This document shows positions 1 through 8,772 of a stretch of 64,000 bases of DNA, one piece after another. The notes beneath the pieces are model-generated. The model was not told the DNA's origin, ran no database searches, and saw nothing but the letters and a program-made list of their open reading frames with translations. Position 1 is the stretch's first letter, and each line of letters begins with the position of its first letter. Made by a program: the position numbers and the translations under genes. This DNA is from Virgibacillus litoralis. Lineage in GTDB: Bacteria > Bacillota > Bacilli > Bacillales > Amphibacillaceae. The stretch is taken from NCBI RefSeq assembly GCF_017873675.1, contig NZ_JAGGKK010000002.1:62001-126000 (forward strand). The letters run 5' to 3'.

Positions 1-2
1 TG

Positions 3-1010
3 TTAAAGAGTGCTCTAAATAATGGCATTAGCCATATGATAATGGAAGTGTCCTCACATGGTATTGCACAAGGAAGACTAAACGGTATTGATTTTGATAT
101 TGTTACGTTCACAAACCTTTCACATGATCATTTGGATTTTCACGGTACAATGGAGCAATATGGGTACACAAAAGGCATTCTTTTTGCCCAATTGGGAAAT
201 GATCTAACCAAGAATAAATATATCGTGTTAAATTACGATGATCCATGGTTTGAAACGTATAAAAACATATCTGCCCATGAGGTCATTTCATATGGTCTGC
301 AGGAGCAGTCAGACTTTTACGCTAACAAGATTATTTTCCACGAAGATTTTACTGAATTCACCTTGCATACACCCGAGGGTTCATATTGTGCAAAAATGCG
401 TTTGTTAGGAACCTTTAATATATATAACGCAATGGCCGCAATTGCTTCCTTATATGCAAGTGGATCATCTGTTGAAAGACTCGTAACTATTTTGCAATCA
501 ATATCACCAATCAGTGGCAGATTAGAAAAATTAGATATAAATGCTCCAGTAACCTTATATCTTGACTATGCCCATACACCAAATGCAATAGAAAGTTCGA
601 TACAAGCTGTCTTACCTTTCAAAACAAATAGACTTATTTATCTGGCTGGTACTGGAGGAGATAGAGATGATGAGAAGAGGCCACTGATGGCGGAAAAGGC
701 ATCAACAGCAGATTTTGTTATTTTAACTATTAATGATCCCAGATATGAAAATACTGAGAACATACTCAGAAATATGGAAAAAGGCATGCAGCATAATAAT
801 TATGTCTTAATTGCAGATCGCAAAGAAGCAATTACATATGCAATAGAAATTTCTGAACCAGGCGATATATTAATAATTGCTGGTAAAGGACAAGAAAATT
901 ACCAAATTATTGAGAATACAAAACAGCCATATAGCGATACTAGAATTATTAAAGAAGTATCATATAGAAAATTTAAAAAGTCTAAACCCACCCTGAATAA
1001 AAATAGTTAA
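3..1010 (+). CDS. murE: MurE-like UDP-MurNAc-peptide ligase, 5' end outside window
   Basis: The frame is open from the first bases, so the N-terminus lies upstream. The remaining 335 residues are the central ATP-binding and C-terminal domains of a Mur ligase. Visible landmarks are MEVSSHG, HDHLDFHG, the YTKGILF segment (its lysine aligns with the carbamylated lysine of MurE), LDYAHTPNA, GGDRDDEKRP and AGKGQENYQ. MurE adds the third amino acid to UDP-MurNAc-L-Ala-D-Glu in peptidoglycan precursor synthesis. The specificity box, DNPR in diaminopimelate-adding enzymes, reads NDPR here (732-743), and the usual GKGHE reads GKGQE. In Bacilli the housekeeping murE sits in the dcw cluster, so this copy beside sigK is probably a paralogue. 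Family is clear; the amino acid it adds is not established. Confidence 0.85.
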   Translation, partial: LKSALNNGISHMIMEVSSHGIAQGRLNGIDFDIVTFTNLSHDHLDFHGTMEQYGYTKGILFAQLGNDLTKNKYIVLNYDDPWFETYKNISAHEVISYGLQEQSDFYANKIIFHEDFTEFTLHTPEGSYCAKMRLLGTFNIYNAMAAIASLYASGSSVERLVTILQSISPISGRLEKLDINAPVTLYLDYAHTPNAIESSIQAVLPFKTNRLIYLAGTGGDRDDEKRPLMAEKASTADFVILTINDPRYENTENILRNMEKGMQHNNYVLIADRKEAITYAIEISEPGDILIIAGKGQENYQIIENTKQPYSDTRIIKEVSYRKFKKSKPTLNKNS

Positions 1011-1100
1011 ATAAACCAGGCTAAAATTTTTCCGGACAGACACAGAACCATCCCTTCCTTCATAAAGATGTTATATAGGCAATAGCCCAGCCAGTAATTG

Positions 1101-1119
1101 AAGGAGGTGCTTGTGTTTG
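1101..1119 (+). promoter_or_regulatory. Ribosome binding site deciding the sigK TTG start
   Basis: AAGGAGGT (1101-1108) is followed after 8 bases by TTG at 1117-1119. The in-frame TTG at 1111 is only 2 bases from the Shine-Dalgarno sequence and would be poorly placed. Confidence 0.75.
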
Positions 1120-1821
1120 TCTGGAATATTAAGTGTTCTTGCATTACTGATTAAAGAAGCGCTCTTTTTTGTCTCCTACGTAAAAAACCACGCGTTCCCA
1201 CAACCATTACCACCAGAAGATGAAGCAAGGTACATTCAGGCAATGCAAAATGGTGATGATTCCGCTCGAAATAAATTAATTGAACACAACTTACGGCTGG
1301 TTGCGCACATCGTTAAGAAGTTTGAAAATACTGGAGAGGATATGGAGGACTTAATTTCTATTGGGACGATTGGGCTAATTAAAGGAATTGAGAGCTACTC
1401 TACAGACAAAGGTACTAAACTAGCCACATATGCCGCTCGGTGTATAGAAAATGAAATACTGATGCATTTACGTGCATTAAAGAAGGTGAAGAAAGACGTT
1501 TCCCTTCACGATCCCATCGGGCAAGATAAAGAAGGAAATGAAATCAGTCTGATTGATATCTTAGAAGCTGAAAATGAAAACATTATTGAATATATTCAGC
1601 TAAACATGGAAATCGATAAGTTGAAACACTATCTATCTATTCTTGATAATAGGGAAAGAGAAGTTATCATTTACCGTTATGGATTAGGAAAGCAAAAAGA
1701 GATGACCCAGCGGGAAATTGCTGAGAAATTAAATATTTCCAGAAGTTATGTATCCCGTATCGAGAAAAGAGCGTTGATGAAAGTTTTTCATGAATACTAT
1801 CGGAAAGAAAAAAGAGCTTAA
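1117..1821 (+). CDS. sigK: RNA polymerase sigma-K factor, pro-form, uninterrupted
   Basis: Late mother-cell sigma factor of sporulation, 234 residues (about 241 in B. subtilis). The hydrophobic pro-sequence before [12 protein letters not shown] is present; in B. subtilis about 20 residues are removed there by SpoIVFB, which is also encoded in this window. Region 2 ([21 protein letters not shown], split as [12 protein letters not shown] and ENTGED) and the region 4 helix-turn-helix ([20 protein letters not shown]) are intact. The gene is continuous, so there is no skin-type prophage insertion as in B. subtilis. I chose the TTG at 1117 because AAGGAGGT at 1101-1108 lies 8 bases upstream; a TTG at 1111 in the same frame would be too close. 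An R1 repeat follows the stop. Confidence 0.96.
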   Translation: MSGILSVLALLIKEALFFVSYVKNHAFPQPLPPEDEARYIQAMQNGDDSARNKLIEHNLRLVAHIVKKFENTGEDMEDLISIGTIGLIKGIESYSTDKGTKLATYAARCIENEILMHLRALKKVKKDVSLHDPIGQDKEGNEISLIDILEAENENIIEYIQLNMEIDKLKHYLSILDNREREVIIYRYGLGKQKEMTQREIAEKLNISRSYVSRIEKRALMKVFHEYYRKEKRA

Positions 1822-1874
1822 TAAAATTTGACATTCGTTAATGGATTCTTATGAAATCGTACTTCGCTTTCTTA

Positions 1875-1961
1875 GCAGTAAGAAAGTATAAATCCTTTCT
1901 TACTGCATTAGTGCAACTAAGGCTTATCTATATTAAGGCTTGGCGAATGCCAAGTTTTCTA
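1875..1961 (-). repeat. R1 two-hairpin intergenic repeat, copy 1
   Basis: On the minus strand this copy reads in the order: hairpin CTTGGC-ATTC-GCCAAG, a spacer with GCCTTAGTTGCAC, then a perfect 12-bp hairpin GCAGTAAGAAAG/CTTTCTTACTGC around an AT-rich loop. It lies between the convergent sigK and yrhC genes. The same unit recurs near 6.7, 13.4, 16.6, 19.5, 21.1, 21.9, 38.7 and 50.2 kb. Confidence 0.85.
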
Positions 1962-2036
1962 AGAAACCTTTATACTTTTGAGTTCAGGCCTTAATATAAA
2001 GAAGCCTTTTACTTATGCTAGTAAAATGTAAAGAAC

Positions 2037-2375
2037 AAAAGCGCAAGCGCCTGTTCAGCGCCGTATGGACTGCGCTCAGCGCTGTGGGTGGGTCGAAGTT
2101 GCCGCGCAAAGCGGCGGTCTTAGTCGATCTTCCTTTTCCCTGAGATAAAGGATACACGAAGAGCGTAAGCTGCCCCACAGGACGTGGGGTAGTTCGACGT
2201 TGCCACAGGATGTGGTGGTTTTAGTCGAACATCCTTTATTTCTTATCATAGACACGGGGAGGGAAGTCCACTAGGCGCTAGGCGCTGGCCGGTGAGAACG
2301 CCACGTCCTGTGGCGTCACCGGCACTAGTACGTCCTGTACGTCGGAGCTGGACGTCGCTGATTCGGAAGTCCAGT
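2037..2375 (+). repeat. R3 GC-rich mosaic repeat, copy A
   Basis: A GC-rich island in the 614-base gap between sigK and yrhC, packed with short palindromes: GCGCAAGCGC, a GCCGC/GCGGC stem, CCCCACAGGACGTGGGG, and a module bounded by GTTCGAC and GTCGAAC (2192-2230) with an inner GCCAC/GTGG stem. A related but decayed copy lies in reverse orientation at 46195-46505 (shared GTGGGTGGGTCGA, TTAGTC-ATCTTCC, GGAGGGAAGTC-ACTA, GGCGCTGG). No credible gene is present; the short open frame on the minus strand is low-complexity translation of the palindromes. Confidence 0.75.
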
Positions 2376-2413
2376 TATCCACAGCACTTAAATTTTATAA
2401 TATCCTATACTAC

Positions 2414-2446
2414 AAAAAAGCGCGATGACTAAAAATCATACGCGCT
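2414..2446 (-). terminator. Rho-independent terminator overlapping the end of yrhC
   Basis: On the minus strand, AGCGCG-ATGA pairs with TCAT-CGCGCT and is followed by TTTTTTG. The 5' arm contains the last codons and stop of yrhC. Confidence 0.8.
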
Positions 2447-2675
2447 CATTTTCTTGTATTTTTATTTTTAGACGATGAGATTGAAAGATTAGCCATCCTG
2501 CAACGAATGTTGTTGCAAAAGCGAGTAGTGTTAATGAACTCCCATCTGGGGATTGACGAATATACGTATTAATAATTGCACCCATATATAGATATGAAGC
2601 CAATATCAACAATGTTGCTGTAAAACGGCGATAGTCCTTTAATTTTAATTCTAATTGCTCTATATTCAACTTCAT
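2436..2675 (-). CDS. yrhC: YrhC-family small membrane protein
   Basis: 79 residues. An N-terminal amphipathic stretch (KLNIEQLELKLKDYRRF) is followed by two predicted membrane helices, roughly residues 18-38 and 48-66, and a short charged tail. Length and layout match YrhC of B. subtilis, a protein of unknown function encoded downstream of mtnN and the mccA/mccB sulfur genes. Here it follows mtnN directly at 72 bases and mccAB are absent. The start is supported by GGGGAGA 5 bases upstream. The gene ends inside its own terminator hairpin. Identification rests on family resemblance and position; function is unknown. Confidence 0.75.
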   Translation of the reverse strand: MKLNIEQLELKLKDYRRFTATLLILASYLYMGAIINTYIRQSPDGSSLTLLAFATTFVAGWLIFQSHRLKIKIQENERV

Positions 2676-2747
2676 AGTATCTCCCCTTCCTATATATGAA
2701 TCATAACATATGAAACTATTACTATAGGAAGGTAATTCTTGGATGCA

Positions 2748-3437
2748 TTAGATTGTTTTAATCATTTTCATTATTAAGTTAGCTGCATTCTTAGCTGCAT
2801 CTTCAAGGAAAGCATCAAATGAACTAGACGACTGTTTACCAGCTATATCAGATAATGCTCGAATAATAACAAATGGTTTATTGTATTGATAGCAAACTTG
2901 TGCAACTGCTGCTGCTTCCATTTCCGCTGCAAGCATCGTAGGAAACTTTTTGTGTACAAAAGCTACTCTTTCCGGATCATCCATAAAAGAATCGCCTGTT
3001 GCAATAATACCTTCGTTAAAGTTGATATCCAAGTCTTTTATTGCTTGTGTCGTTTTTGCAATTAATTCTGTATCCGCAGCATACATTGCCGGCATATCAG
3101 GAACCTGACCATATGCATAATCAAAAGCAGTAACATCTACATCATGATGGACAACCTGTGTTGAAATAACAATGTCTCCAACCTCTAAATCATTTGAAAA
3201 ACCACCAGCGGATCCTGTGTTAATCACCTTAGATGGTGCATACCTTTCATGCATAATCGTCGTTGCCATTGCAGCATTTACTTTTCCAATACCTGATTTA
3301 AGTAAGACTACATCCTGACCAAGTAATTCGCCCTGCACATACAAGCAATTTGCAATAGTAGCTTCTTTTTTGTTTGTCATCTGTTCCATTAACAGAGCTA
3401 TTTCTTCGTCCATTGCTCCTATTATTCCAATCGTCAT
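2748..3437 (-). CDS. mtnN: 5'-methylthioadenosine/S-adenosylhomocysteine nucleosidase
   Basis: Hydrolyses methylthioadenosine and S-adenosylhomocysteine to adenine and the thioribose sugar in the cytoplasm, feeding methionine salvage and removing methylation by-products. 229 residues, normal length. The MTIGIIGAMDEEI start carries the catalytic Glu12; NTGSAGG is the phosphorylase-fold signature; AEMEAAA carries the ribose-binding glutamate; ALSDIAG carries the catalytic aspartate. It follows yrrS by 30 bases and precedes yrhC. In B. subtilis this neighbourhood also holds yrrT and mccAB, missing here. Confidence 0.97.
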   Translation of the reverse strand: MTIGIIGAMDEEIALLMEQMTNKKEATIANCLYVQGELLGQDVVLLKSGIGKVNAAMATTIMHERYAPSKVINTGSAGGFSNDLEVGDIVISTQVVHHDVDVTAFDYAYGQVPDMPAMYAADTELIAKTTQAIKDLDINFNEGIIATGDSFMDDPERVAFVHKKFPTMLAAEMEAAAVAQVCYQYNKPFVIIRALSDIAGKQSSSSFDAFLEDAAKNAANLIMKMIKTI

Positions 3438-3467
3438 AGCAGTGCCTCCATTATGAAATATGCCTAT

Positions 3468-4151
3468 TTATTCAAATCGATATTTTTGGTCGTTTTCTTT
3501 TAGTTTCTCTACTTTAGTTGGTTTCCATCCCTGGCCATCAACCCAAGTTAGATATACACGGTAAATTTTTGATTCATCCGGATTTGATGTTGTCGTTTTG
3601 ACCTTTTGATTTCCGTTACGTTCAATCCACCACATAGTAAAATTGTCTTCATTTAAATCAGTCGCTAACGCAACAGCTTTACGCATTTCATTTCTATCCT
3701 GGGAATTCTCAGTATAGTTTATTGTATGCTGGCCCGTCTGTTCTGTCCCAACAGGCTCCCAATTTCCAGTATATGCGTCTGCAACGTTGTCACCCGAGGG
3801 TTCAGCCTGCTCTGTTTCTGCATCATTATTATTTTCTTCTTCTGTACCGGTATCATTGGAACTATCTGACGTACTGTTGCTATTCTCTGATTCATTTTCT
3901 TCTGTAGCCGATTGCTCGTCCTCTTTAGGAGTTGACTCATCTGGACTTTCAGGTTGTTCTGACTCTTCTGGTGCTGCATTTGATTGATTTTCAGCAGATT
4001 GATCAGCCTCATTATCACCTCCAAAAATAATTACTCCTAGTAATACAATAAAAAGTAAACTACCCAATACTAGAAAAACCGATAATGATTTAGTATTTTT
4101 TCTTCGCTTTTCAAATTTATCCACACGTGAATAATCGTTGAAATCAGACAT
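3468..4151 (-). CDS. yrrS: YrrS-like membrane-anchored protein, DUF1510
   Basis: 227 residues: a short basic cytoplasmic N-terminus (FEKRRKNTKSL), one membrane anchor at about residues 24-44, a long acidic Ser/Glu/Asn-rich linker at about 47-125, and a C-terminal DUF1510 domain with TMWWIERNGNQKV and YRVYLTWVDGQGW. This is the layout of B. subtilis YrrS, which is encoded beside the penicillin-binding protein gene pbpI. pbpI is not found here; an approximately 550-base non-coding gap occupies the place. The linker's low complexity produces several shadow frames. Probably extracytoplasmic and cell-wall related by neighbourhood, but no biochemical function can be read from the sequence. Confidence 0.8.
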   Translation of the reverse strand: MSDFNDYSRVDKFEKRRKNTKSLSVFLVLGSLLFIVLLGVIIFGGDNEADQSAENQSNAAPEESEQPESPDESTPKEDEQSATEENESENSNSTSDSSNDTGTEEENNNDAETEQAEPSGDNVADAYTGNWEPVGTEQTGQHTINYTENSQDRNEMRKAVALATDLNEDNFTMWWIERNGNQKVKTTTSNPDESKIYRVYLTWVDGQGWKPTKVEKLKENDQKYRFE

Positions 4152-4344
4152 TGCCTTTACCCTCCCATACTATACACTACTATAATATCATATTTTGTTA
4201 GAGAAGATATATGTCATGTTTAGAATAGATAATTATGACTATATTATCATGAAAGTTTGTTTTTTGAAGATTACTGCTTTTTTCCAATAAATGATATTAA
4301 TATCTGCAACGTATTGTTTATGTAATTTAAGTTTTATGACACAC

Positions 4345-4498
4345 TCTTGATATACACTACGTGCGCACCTTAGAGCAACAATTCAGCTTCAGCAGAGTGC
4401 CGGCGGTGTAACCGAGTTTATTCCAGCTGTGTGATTGGAGATCCACACTAAGTACTACAAAACGAATCCTCTGGTCTGTTCGCAGGCACTTATATCGA
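4345..4498. repeat. R2-type element remnant with decayed terminal inverted repeats
   Basis: Left end 4345-4364 matches about 15 of 20 positions of the R2 terminus AGTTGATATAAACTACGAAC. The right end near 4478-4498 keeps GTTCGCAG and TTATATC, separated by a small insertion. It also holds a fragment like the R2 internal part (TTTATTCCAGCTGTGTGAT). The rest of the 552-base gap between yrrS and greA shows no gene; it must hold the yrrS promoter, which I could not pick out confidently. Confidence 0.45.
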
Positions 4499-4611
4499 TG
4501 GAAAAAACAGCCTTTGAAACAATAATGGGATGCCTACGTGGGACTCGTGTGTCCTGTAACTCTAAACTTGACGGGTAATTCTCTCTAATGTATGTAAAAC
4601 AAACAGCCATT

Positions 4612-4646
4612 AAAAAAAGCGAAATGACTATTCATTCCGCTTTTTT
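4612..4646 (-). terminator. Terminator downstream of greA
   Basis: AAAAAAGCG-AATGA / TCATT-CGCTTTTTTT stem-loop, U-rich on both strands, about 60 bases past the greA stop. Confidence 0.8.
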
Positions 4647-4703
4647 CATGTTTAGGAAACTATAAAATTTAATGAAGATGCGCTTGCGCTTATGTTCTAG
4701 CAA

Positions 4704-5180
4704 TTAATCAATTTTTATGATTTGTACCTGGATATCTCCACCAGGAGTGGCCACCGATACTTCAGTGCCGATTTCATGACCAAGTAAACTTTTAGCCATA
4801 GGAGAATCATTGGAAATCTTACCCTCAAATGGATCAGCCTCAGCACTACCCACAATAGTATAGGATTCTTCCTCTCCATCAGGGAACTCTTTGAACGTCA
4901 CAGTTTTTCCTAATGATACTATGTCTGGATTTTCATTATCATTTTCTATTATCACTGCGTTGCGAATCATTGTTTCGACATGGCTAATACGTGATTCAAC
5001 AAATGCCTGTTCATCTTTAGCTGCATCGTACTCAGAGTTCTCAGATAAATCGCCGAAACCTCGTGCTTCTTTTATTCGTTCAACTACCTCTTGTCTTCTC
5101 TCCGTTTTCAAGTAATGCAGTTCATTTTCTAACTTCTCTTTCCCCTCTTGGGTCATATAAAAACTTTTCTCTATTGCCAT
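4704..5180 (-). CDS. greA: Transcription elongation factor GreA
   Basis: Rescues backtracked RNA polymerase by stimulating cleavage of the extruded transcript end. 158 residues, the usual length. The N-terminal coiled coil (about 1-75) shows the family pattern [37 protein letters not shown], whose tip acidic residues reach the polymerase active site. The C-terminal FKBP-like domain ends GDIQVQI. (The second motif is written in two parts: [16 protein letters not shown] and YDAAKDEQ.) It is followed by its own terminator and preceded by udk after 144 bases. Confidence 0.97.
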   Translation of the reverse strand: MAIEKSFYMTQEGKEKLENELHYLKTERRQEVVERIKEARGFGDLSENSEYDAAKDEQAFVESRISHVETMIRNAVIIENDNENPDIVSLGKTVTFKEFPDGEEESYTIVGSAEADPFEGKISNDSPMAKSLLGHEIGTEVSVATPGGDIQVQIIKID

Positions 5181-5324
5181 TTAAAATACACTCCTTTTAT
5201 CTAACAGTTCGAATAAAATCATAAAACAATATGATATTACTGCATTTATGTCTTTAATATCCTGTGAAAAGCTATACTAAACACTACTATGGCAGATTTA
5301 ATTTAAATTTTCAATACTTTTACA

Positions 5325-5963
5325 TTAATTGTTTTGTCGATTTTTAGATAATATTTTCTCAATTTTAGTGGCCATAATATCAATCGCCACATGATTTTGA
5401 CCACCTTCTGGAATTATGATATCAGCATACCTTTTAGTCGGTTCCACAAATTGCAGGTGCATCGGTCGAACATTATTAGTATATTGATCAATAACAGAAT
5501 CCAATGTTCTTCCGCGCTCCTTAATATCTCTTAACAGTCTGCGAATAATTCGTACATCCGAGTCTGTATCAACAAACACCTTTATATCCATTAAATCAAC
5601 CAAACGAGGATCCTCCAAAATTAGAATACCCTCCAGAATTATAACCTCTTTCGGTTCAACTGGAATCACTTCTTTAGAACGTGTATGAACCTTGTAATCA
5701 TAGACCGGCTTCTCGATTGTTTTGCCATACATAAGATCATGCAAATGTTCTATCAATAAATCATTATCAAATGCTAATGGATGATCGTAATTAGTATCCA
5801 GTCTTTCTTCAAATGGTAAATGACTCTGATCTTTATAATAATAATCTTGTTCTATTACAAGAATTGTTTTATCTTGGAAACGTTGACAGATTGAACGGGT
5901 TACAGTCGTTTTACCGCTCCCGCTTCCTCCAGCAACACCTATAACAACTGGTTTTTCAGGCAT
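5325..5963 (-). CDS. udk: Uridine kinase
   Basis: Phosphorylates uridine and cytidine in pyrimidine salvage. 212 residues. The Walker A loop [12 protein letters not shown] lies at about residues 9-20, followed by [12 protein letters not shown] and NYDHPLAFD, the nucleoside-binding segment, and [13 protein letters not shown], the lid arginines. It lies 21 bases downstream of yrrM and probably shares its transcript. In B. subtilis the peptidase genes yrrN and yrrO lie between these two; they are absent here. Confidence 0.97.
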   Translation of the reverse strand: MPEKPVVIGVAGGSGSGKTTVTRSICQRFQDKTILVIEQDYYYKDQSHLPFEERLDTNYDHPLAFDNDLLIEHLHDLMYGKTIEKPVYDYKVHTRSKEVIPVEPKEVIILEGILILEDPRLVDLMDIKVFVDTDSDVRIIRRLLRDIKERGRTLDSVIDQYTNNVRPMHLQFVEPTKRYADIIIPEGGQNHVAIDIMATKIEKILSKNRQNN

Positions 5964-5984
5964 GAGAATAGGTTCTCCCTTCTT

Positions 5985-6620
5985 CTACTTTTTATTACTT
6001 ATAGCTACTCCATCTCCAATTGGAACAATTGTTGTTACATAATCGGGGTGTTGAATTAGCCACTCATTGTACTCTCTTATTTTCCTAGCTAATTTCTGAA
6101 ATCTGGGATGTTCTTTCTCTGGATCAGCTACAAAACCTTTGAATAAAACATTATCAGAAAGGATAAATCCATTTTCGGATAAAAGTGGACTGGAAAGCTC
6201 AAAAAAACGTTTATACTGTCCTTTAGCTGCATCAATAAATACTAAATCAAATTTGTTATCCTCCTTAAATTCTCTTAGTATTTCTATAGCATCTCCGAAA
6301 ATAACTTGTATATTATCCTGAACACCTAATTTCCAGACGTTTTGAACTGCTTGATTATACCTTTGCTCATCCCGTTCGACTGTCACAATAGTAGCATTCG
6401 GATTTGCCTCCAGCATTCTTAGTGCTGAATATCCAATAGCAGAACCTACCTCTAATATTCTATTAGGCTTCTTTAAGCGTATTAATTGCATTACAAAGTT
6501 TATGCCTATTGGATCCATAATTGGTACATTTTCATCTTCTGCTATTCGCTCAAGCTCCCTTACCCAATCGTCTGCAGAAGGTAAAGACCGCGTTAAATAA
6601 CTTCTTAACTTTTCATCCAC
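5985..6620 (-). CDS. yrrM: O-methyltransferase family 3 (YrrM-like; TrmR type)
   Basis: SAM-dependent methyltransferase of the caffeoyl-CoA O-methyltransferase family. ILEVGSAIGYSALRM is the SAM-binding motif I, FIDAAKGQY carries the metal-binding aspartate, and ILSDNVLFKG is the second metal/substrate segment. The B. subtilis relative YrrM (TrmR) methylates 5-hydroxyuridine at tRNA position 34; the same role here is inference from family and position. I prefer the GTG at 6620 (211 residues) because AGAGGT sits 7 bases upstream and the N-terminus then aligns with YrrM; an ATG at 6653 in frame lacks a good ribosome site. Upstream lies an R1 copy separating it from mltG. Confidence 0.88.
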   Translation of the reverse strand: MDEKLRSYLTRSLPSADDWVRELERIAEDENVPIMDPIGINFVMQLIRLKKPNRILEVGSAIGYSALRMLEANPNATIVTVERDEQRYNQAVQNVWKLGVQDNIQVIFGDAIEILREFKEDNKFDLVFIDAAKGQYKRFFELSSPLLSENGFILSDNVLFKGFVADPEKEHPRFQKLARKIREYNEWLIQHPDYVTTIVPIGDGVAISNKK

Positions 6621-6693
6621 TACAATAACCTCTTTTTTTAGAAAACTTGACATTTGGAATTCTTAGAGAAGCGTATGTTACTTTCTTTATATT

Positions 6694-6770
6694 GGTGTGC
6701 AAGCCATAATGCAGATAAGTCTAAGCTGCACGAATGCAGTGAGAAAGTATTTATAACTTCCTATTTGCCC
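6694..6770 (+). repeat. R1 repeat, copy 2, degenerate
   Basis: Recognisable pieces are GCAAGCC, ATAAG-CTAAG-TGCAC, ATGCAGTGAGAAAGTATTTATA; the right-hand hairpin is decayed. It lies between mltG and yrrM. Confidence 0.6.
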
Positions 6771-6814
6771 AAAAATAGGAAATGTGAATTTCTAATCCAC
6801 ACTCCCTTTTCACT

Positions 6815-7933
6815 TTAATCTATATACTGTGCTTTATATTCCAAATGCTGATCATGCGTTTCTGAAAAATACACATTACCTTCACCATCATGTAAGAAAT
6901 ATTTATATTCAGATTCCGCTGGGTTTAGGGTTGCTTCCAGAGAAGTTTTAGCGAAATTTGATATCGGACCAACGGGTAAAGAATTGACTTGATACGTATT
7001 ATATGGCGATTTTATTTCTAAGTCCTTTGATAATACTTTTTCTTTATGCTTGCCAAGTGCGTATAAAACAGTTGGGTCTGTTTGCAGCGGCATTCCTTCA
7101 TCGAGTCGATTATAAAATACACTTGCGATATTCTCTCGTTGGTCTTGGGAGCTTGATTCTTTTTCAACCAGCGATGCCATTGTTAAAGCTTCATGTACAG
7201 TGAAATCGCGTGCAGAAATTTCATCCAGATAAGGGGTAACAACCTCCACTGTCTTGTCCAGCATTCGTTCAACTACGAATTCTACACTTGGTTCTTCTTC
7301 ATAAAAATTGTATGTTGCTGCAAATAAATACCCTTCTAACGGTGTCCGAATATCAGGATTCAATATATTGTTCGTTAATATATCCGGATACGTATTTATA
7401 AGTATTTCAATATACTCTGGATCATTTACTGTATCCAGGAAATCATCTTTACTAAAAGGAAGTTTTCCAGCGTATATTCCAGCTATCTCATCAATGGTCT
7501 TTCCTTCGGGGATAGTAATTGTATATACCGGTTCTTCCAAAACCTTACCATTTTTTAAAGCCGTAATTATTTCATCTATTTTCATCGATGGTGTAAATGT
7601 ATATTCCCCTGCTTGAAAATTAGACTCATTTTTAAATTTTATGTAAAACCTGAAAACACGGCTGTCTTTAATAATCCCATTTTTCTCGAGTGCATTTGCG
7701 ATGCTAGATGTTGAAGAACCCATTGGTATTTCAACCTTTACTTCTTTCTCACTATCAGGATTAACAGGCTGTAAGGCGGATTTGATATATGTGTATCCAG
7801 ATATTCCACCTACGACAAGTATAAGGATTAATGAGATAATAATAATGGCAACAATTTTTCTAACTGTCCTAGCATCCTCGCTGCGCTTTATTAAGTTGTC
7901 CTTATAACCACCTGACTTTTTCTTCTTAAACAT
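6815..7933 (-). CDS. mltG: Endolytic murein transglycosylase MltG
   Basis: Cleaves nascent glycan strands in the cell wall and sets their length; membrane-anchored with an extracytoplasmic catalytic domain. 372 residues: basic cytoplasmic N-terminus, one membrane helix at about 26-48, then a YceG/MltG domain. The ALTMASLVEKES motif holds the expected catalytic glutamate near residue 257; NTYQVNSLPVGPISNP-like text appears as YQVNSLPVGPISNF, the conserved C-terminal signature. In B. subtilis this is yrrL. An R1 repeat follows it, and it stands apart from the ireB operon upstream, which has its own terminator. Confidence 0.94.
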   Translation of the reverse strand: MFKKKKSGGYKDNLIKRSEDARTVRKIVAIIIISLILILVVGGISGYTYIKSALQPVNPDSEKEVKVEIPMGSSTSSIANALEKNGIIKDSRVFRFYIKFKNESNFQAGEYTFTPSMKIDEIITALKNGKVLEEPVYTITIPEGKTIDEIAGIYAGKLPFSKDDFLDTVNDPEYIEILINTYPDILTNNILNPDIRTPLEGYLFAATYNFYEEEPSVEFVVERMLDKTVEVVTPYLDEISARDFTVHEALTMASLVEKESSSQDQRENIASVFYNRLDEGMPLQTDPTVLYALGKHKEKVLSKDLEIKSPYNTYQVNSLPVGPISNFAKTSLEATLNPAESEYKYFLHDGEGNVYFSETHDQHLEYKAQYID

Positions 7934-7998
7934 ACGTTTATCCCCCTCACCCGGTACATTATACTAAAAAAAATAAAATTTAGCTATGATAAAAGAAA

Positions 7999-8027
7999 AG
8001 CTGATATCATTATTTGACATCAGCTAA
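7999..8027 (-). terminator. Terminator of the ireB-ruvX-yrzB operon
   Basis: AGCTGAT-TCA / TGA-ATCAGCT stem on the minus strand followed by TTTCTTTT, about 30 bases past yrzB. Confidence 0.78.
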
Positions 8028-8055
8028 ATAATCTATTATTTGTTGCCTTTAGTAC

Positions 8056-8343
8056 TTATTCGTTCTCTTCTTCATTAGCTAGAGTATTCAGCATTTCCTC
8101 AACAATTTCCCATTCCTGTTCTGATTCAATCGGGAAGAGAGAAAGATCATTGTCATCTTTTTCCTTTTCTTCATAACGAAATGCATAAACTTCAACTTCT
8201 TCGTCGTCTTTTTGTTCAACTGGTACAACTGCAATGTAAGATTGTTCCGTTTGATCTACATCGAAGGTAAATAACACTTCAAATAAATGTTCCTCACCAT
8301 TTTCATCTGGTATAATTATACGTTCCTTCTCTTCTAGCGCCAT
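8056..8343 (-). CDS. yrzB: DUF1292 protein (YrzB)
   Basis: 95 residues, very acidic. ERIIIPDENGEEHLFEVLFTF and YIAVVP followed by VEVYAFRYEE are the DUF1292 beta-strand pattern (the first segment is ERIIIPDENGEEH plus LFEVLFTF). A glutamate-rich tail ends the protein. Third gene of the ireB-ruvX-yrzB operon, 12 bases after ruvX. The order is conserved across Bacilli; the function is not known. Confidence 0.88.
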   Translation of the reverse strand: MALEEKERIIIPDENGEEHLFEVLFTFDVDQTEQSYIAVVPVEQKDDEEVEVYAFRYEEKEKDDNDLSLFPIESEQEWEIVEEMLNTLANEEENE

Positions 8344-8355
8344 TACTACACTCCT

Positions 8356-8772
8356 TTAATTCTGTTGATCAAGATATCCTTGTAAAATCATTACAGCTGC
8401 CATCTTGTCTATTACTTTCTTTCTTTTCTTTCTACTAACATCTGCTTGCAGAAGAACACGTTCGGCAGCAATAGTAGTAAGTCTTTCGTCCCATAGAATT
8501 GCAGGGATACTGTGTGTGTCTTCAACATGTTTTGCATATCTTTGTGATGCTTTTCCGCGTTCACCTATAGTATTGTTCATATTTTTGGGCAATCCTATTA
8601 CAGCTTTTTCAATTTCATGCTCTTTTATAATTTTTTCTAGCTGTTCATCGGCAGAATGTAATTCCTGTTCATCCCACTTTATCGTGGTCAAACCTTGTGC
8701 GGTCCAGCCAAACGCGTCGCTTACCGCAATACCAATTGTTTTGGAGCCAACATCTAATCCAATTATTTTCAT
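8356..8772 (-). CDS. ruvX: Holliday junction resolvase-like protein RuvX/YqgF
   Basis: 138 residues with an RNase H-like fold: [19 protein letters not shown] holds the first catalytic aspartate, IGLPKNMN the second strand and DERLTT the catalytic DER segment. Family members process pre-16S rRNA ends in E. coli and have been assigned Holliday junction cleavage in other bacteria. The ATG directly abuts the ireB stop (TAAATG), implying translational coupling. Confidence 0.94.
   Translation of the reverse strand: MKIIGLDVGSKTIGIAVSDAFGWTAQGLTTIKWDEQELHSADEQLEKIIKEHEIEKAVIGLPKNMNNTIGERGKASQRYAKHVEDTHSIPAILWDERLTTIAAERVLLQADVSRKKRKKVIDKMAAVMILQGYLDQQN

Noticed and set aside
1984-2178. 64-codon open frame on the minus strand in the sigK-yrhC gap
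   Set aside because: It translates the palindromic R3 repeat, has no ribosome site and no family features.
3719-4024. Overlapping open frames on both strands within yrrS (101, 61 and 66 codons)
   Set aside because: They are low-complexity shadows of the acidic linker of YrrS.
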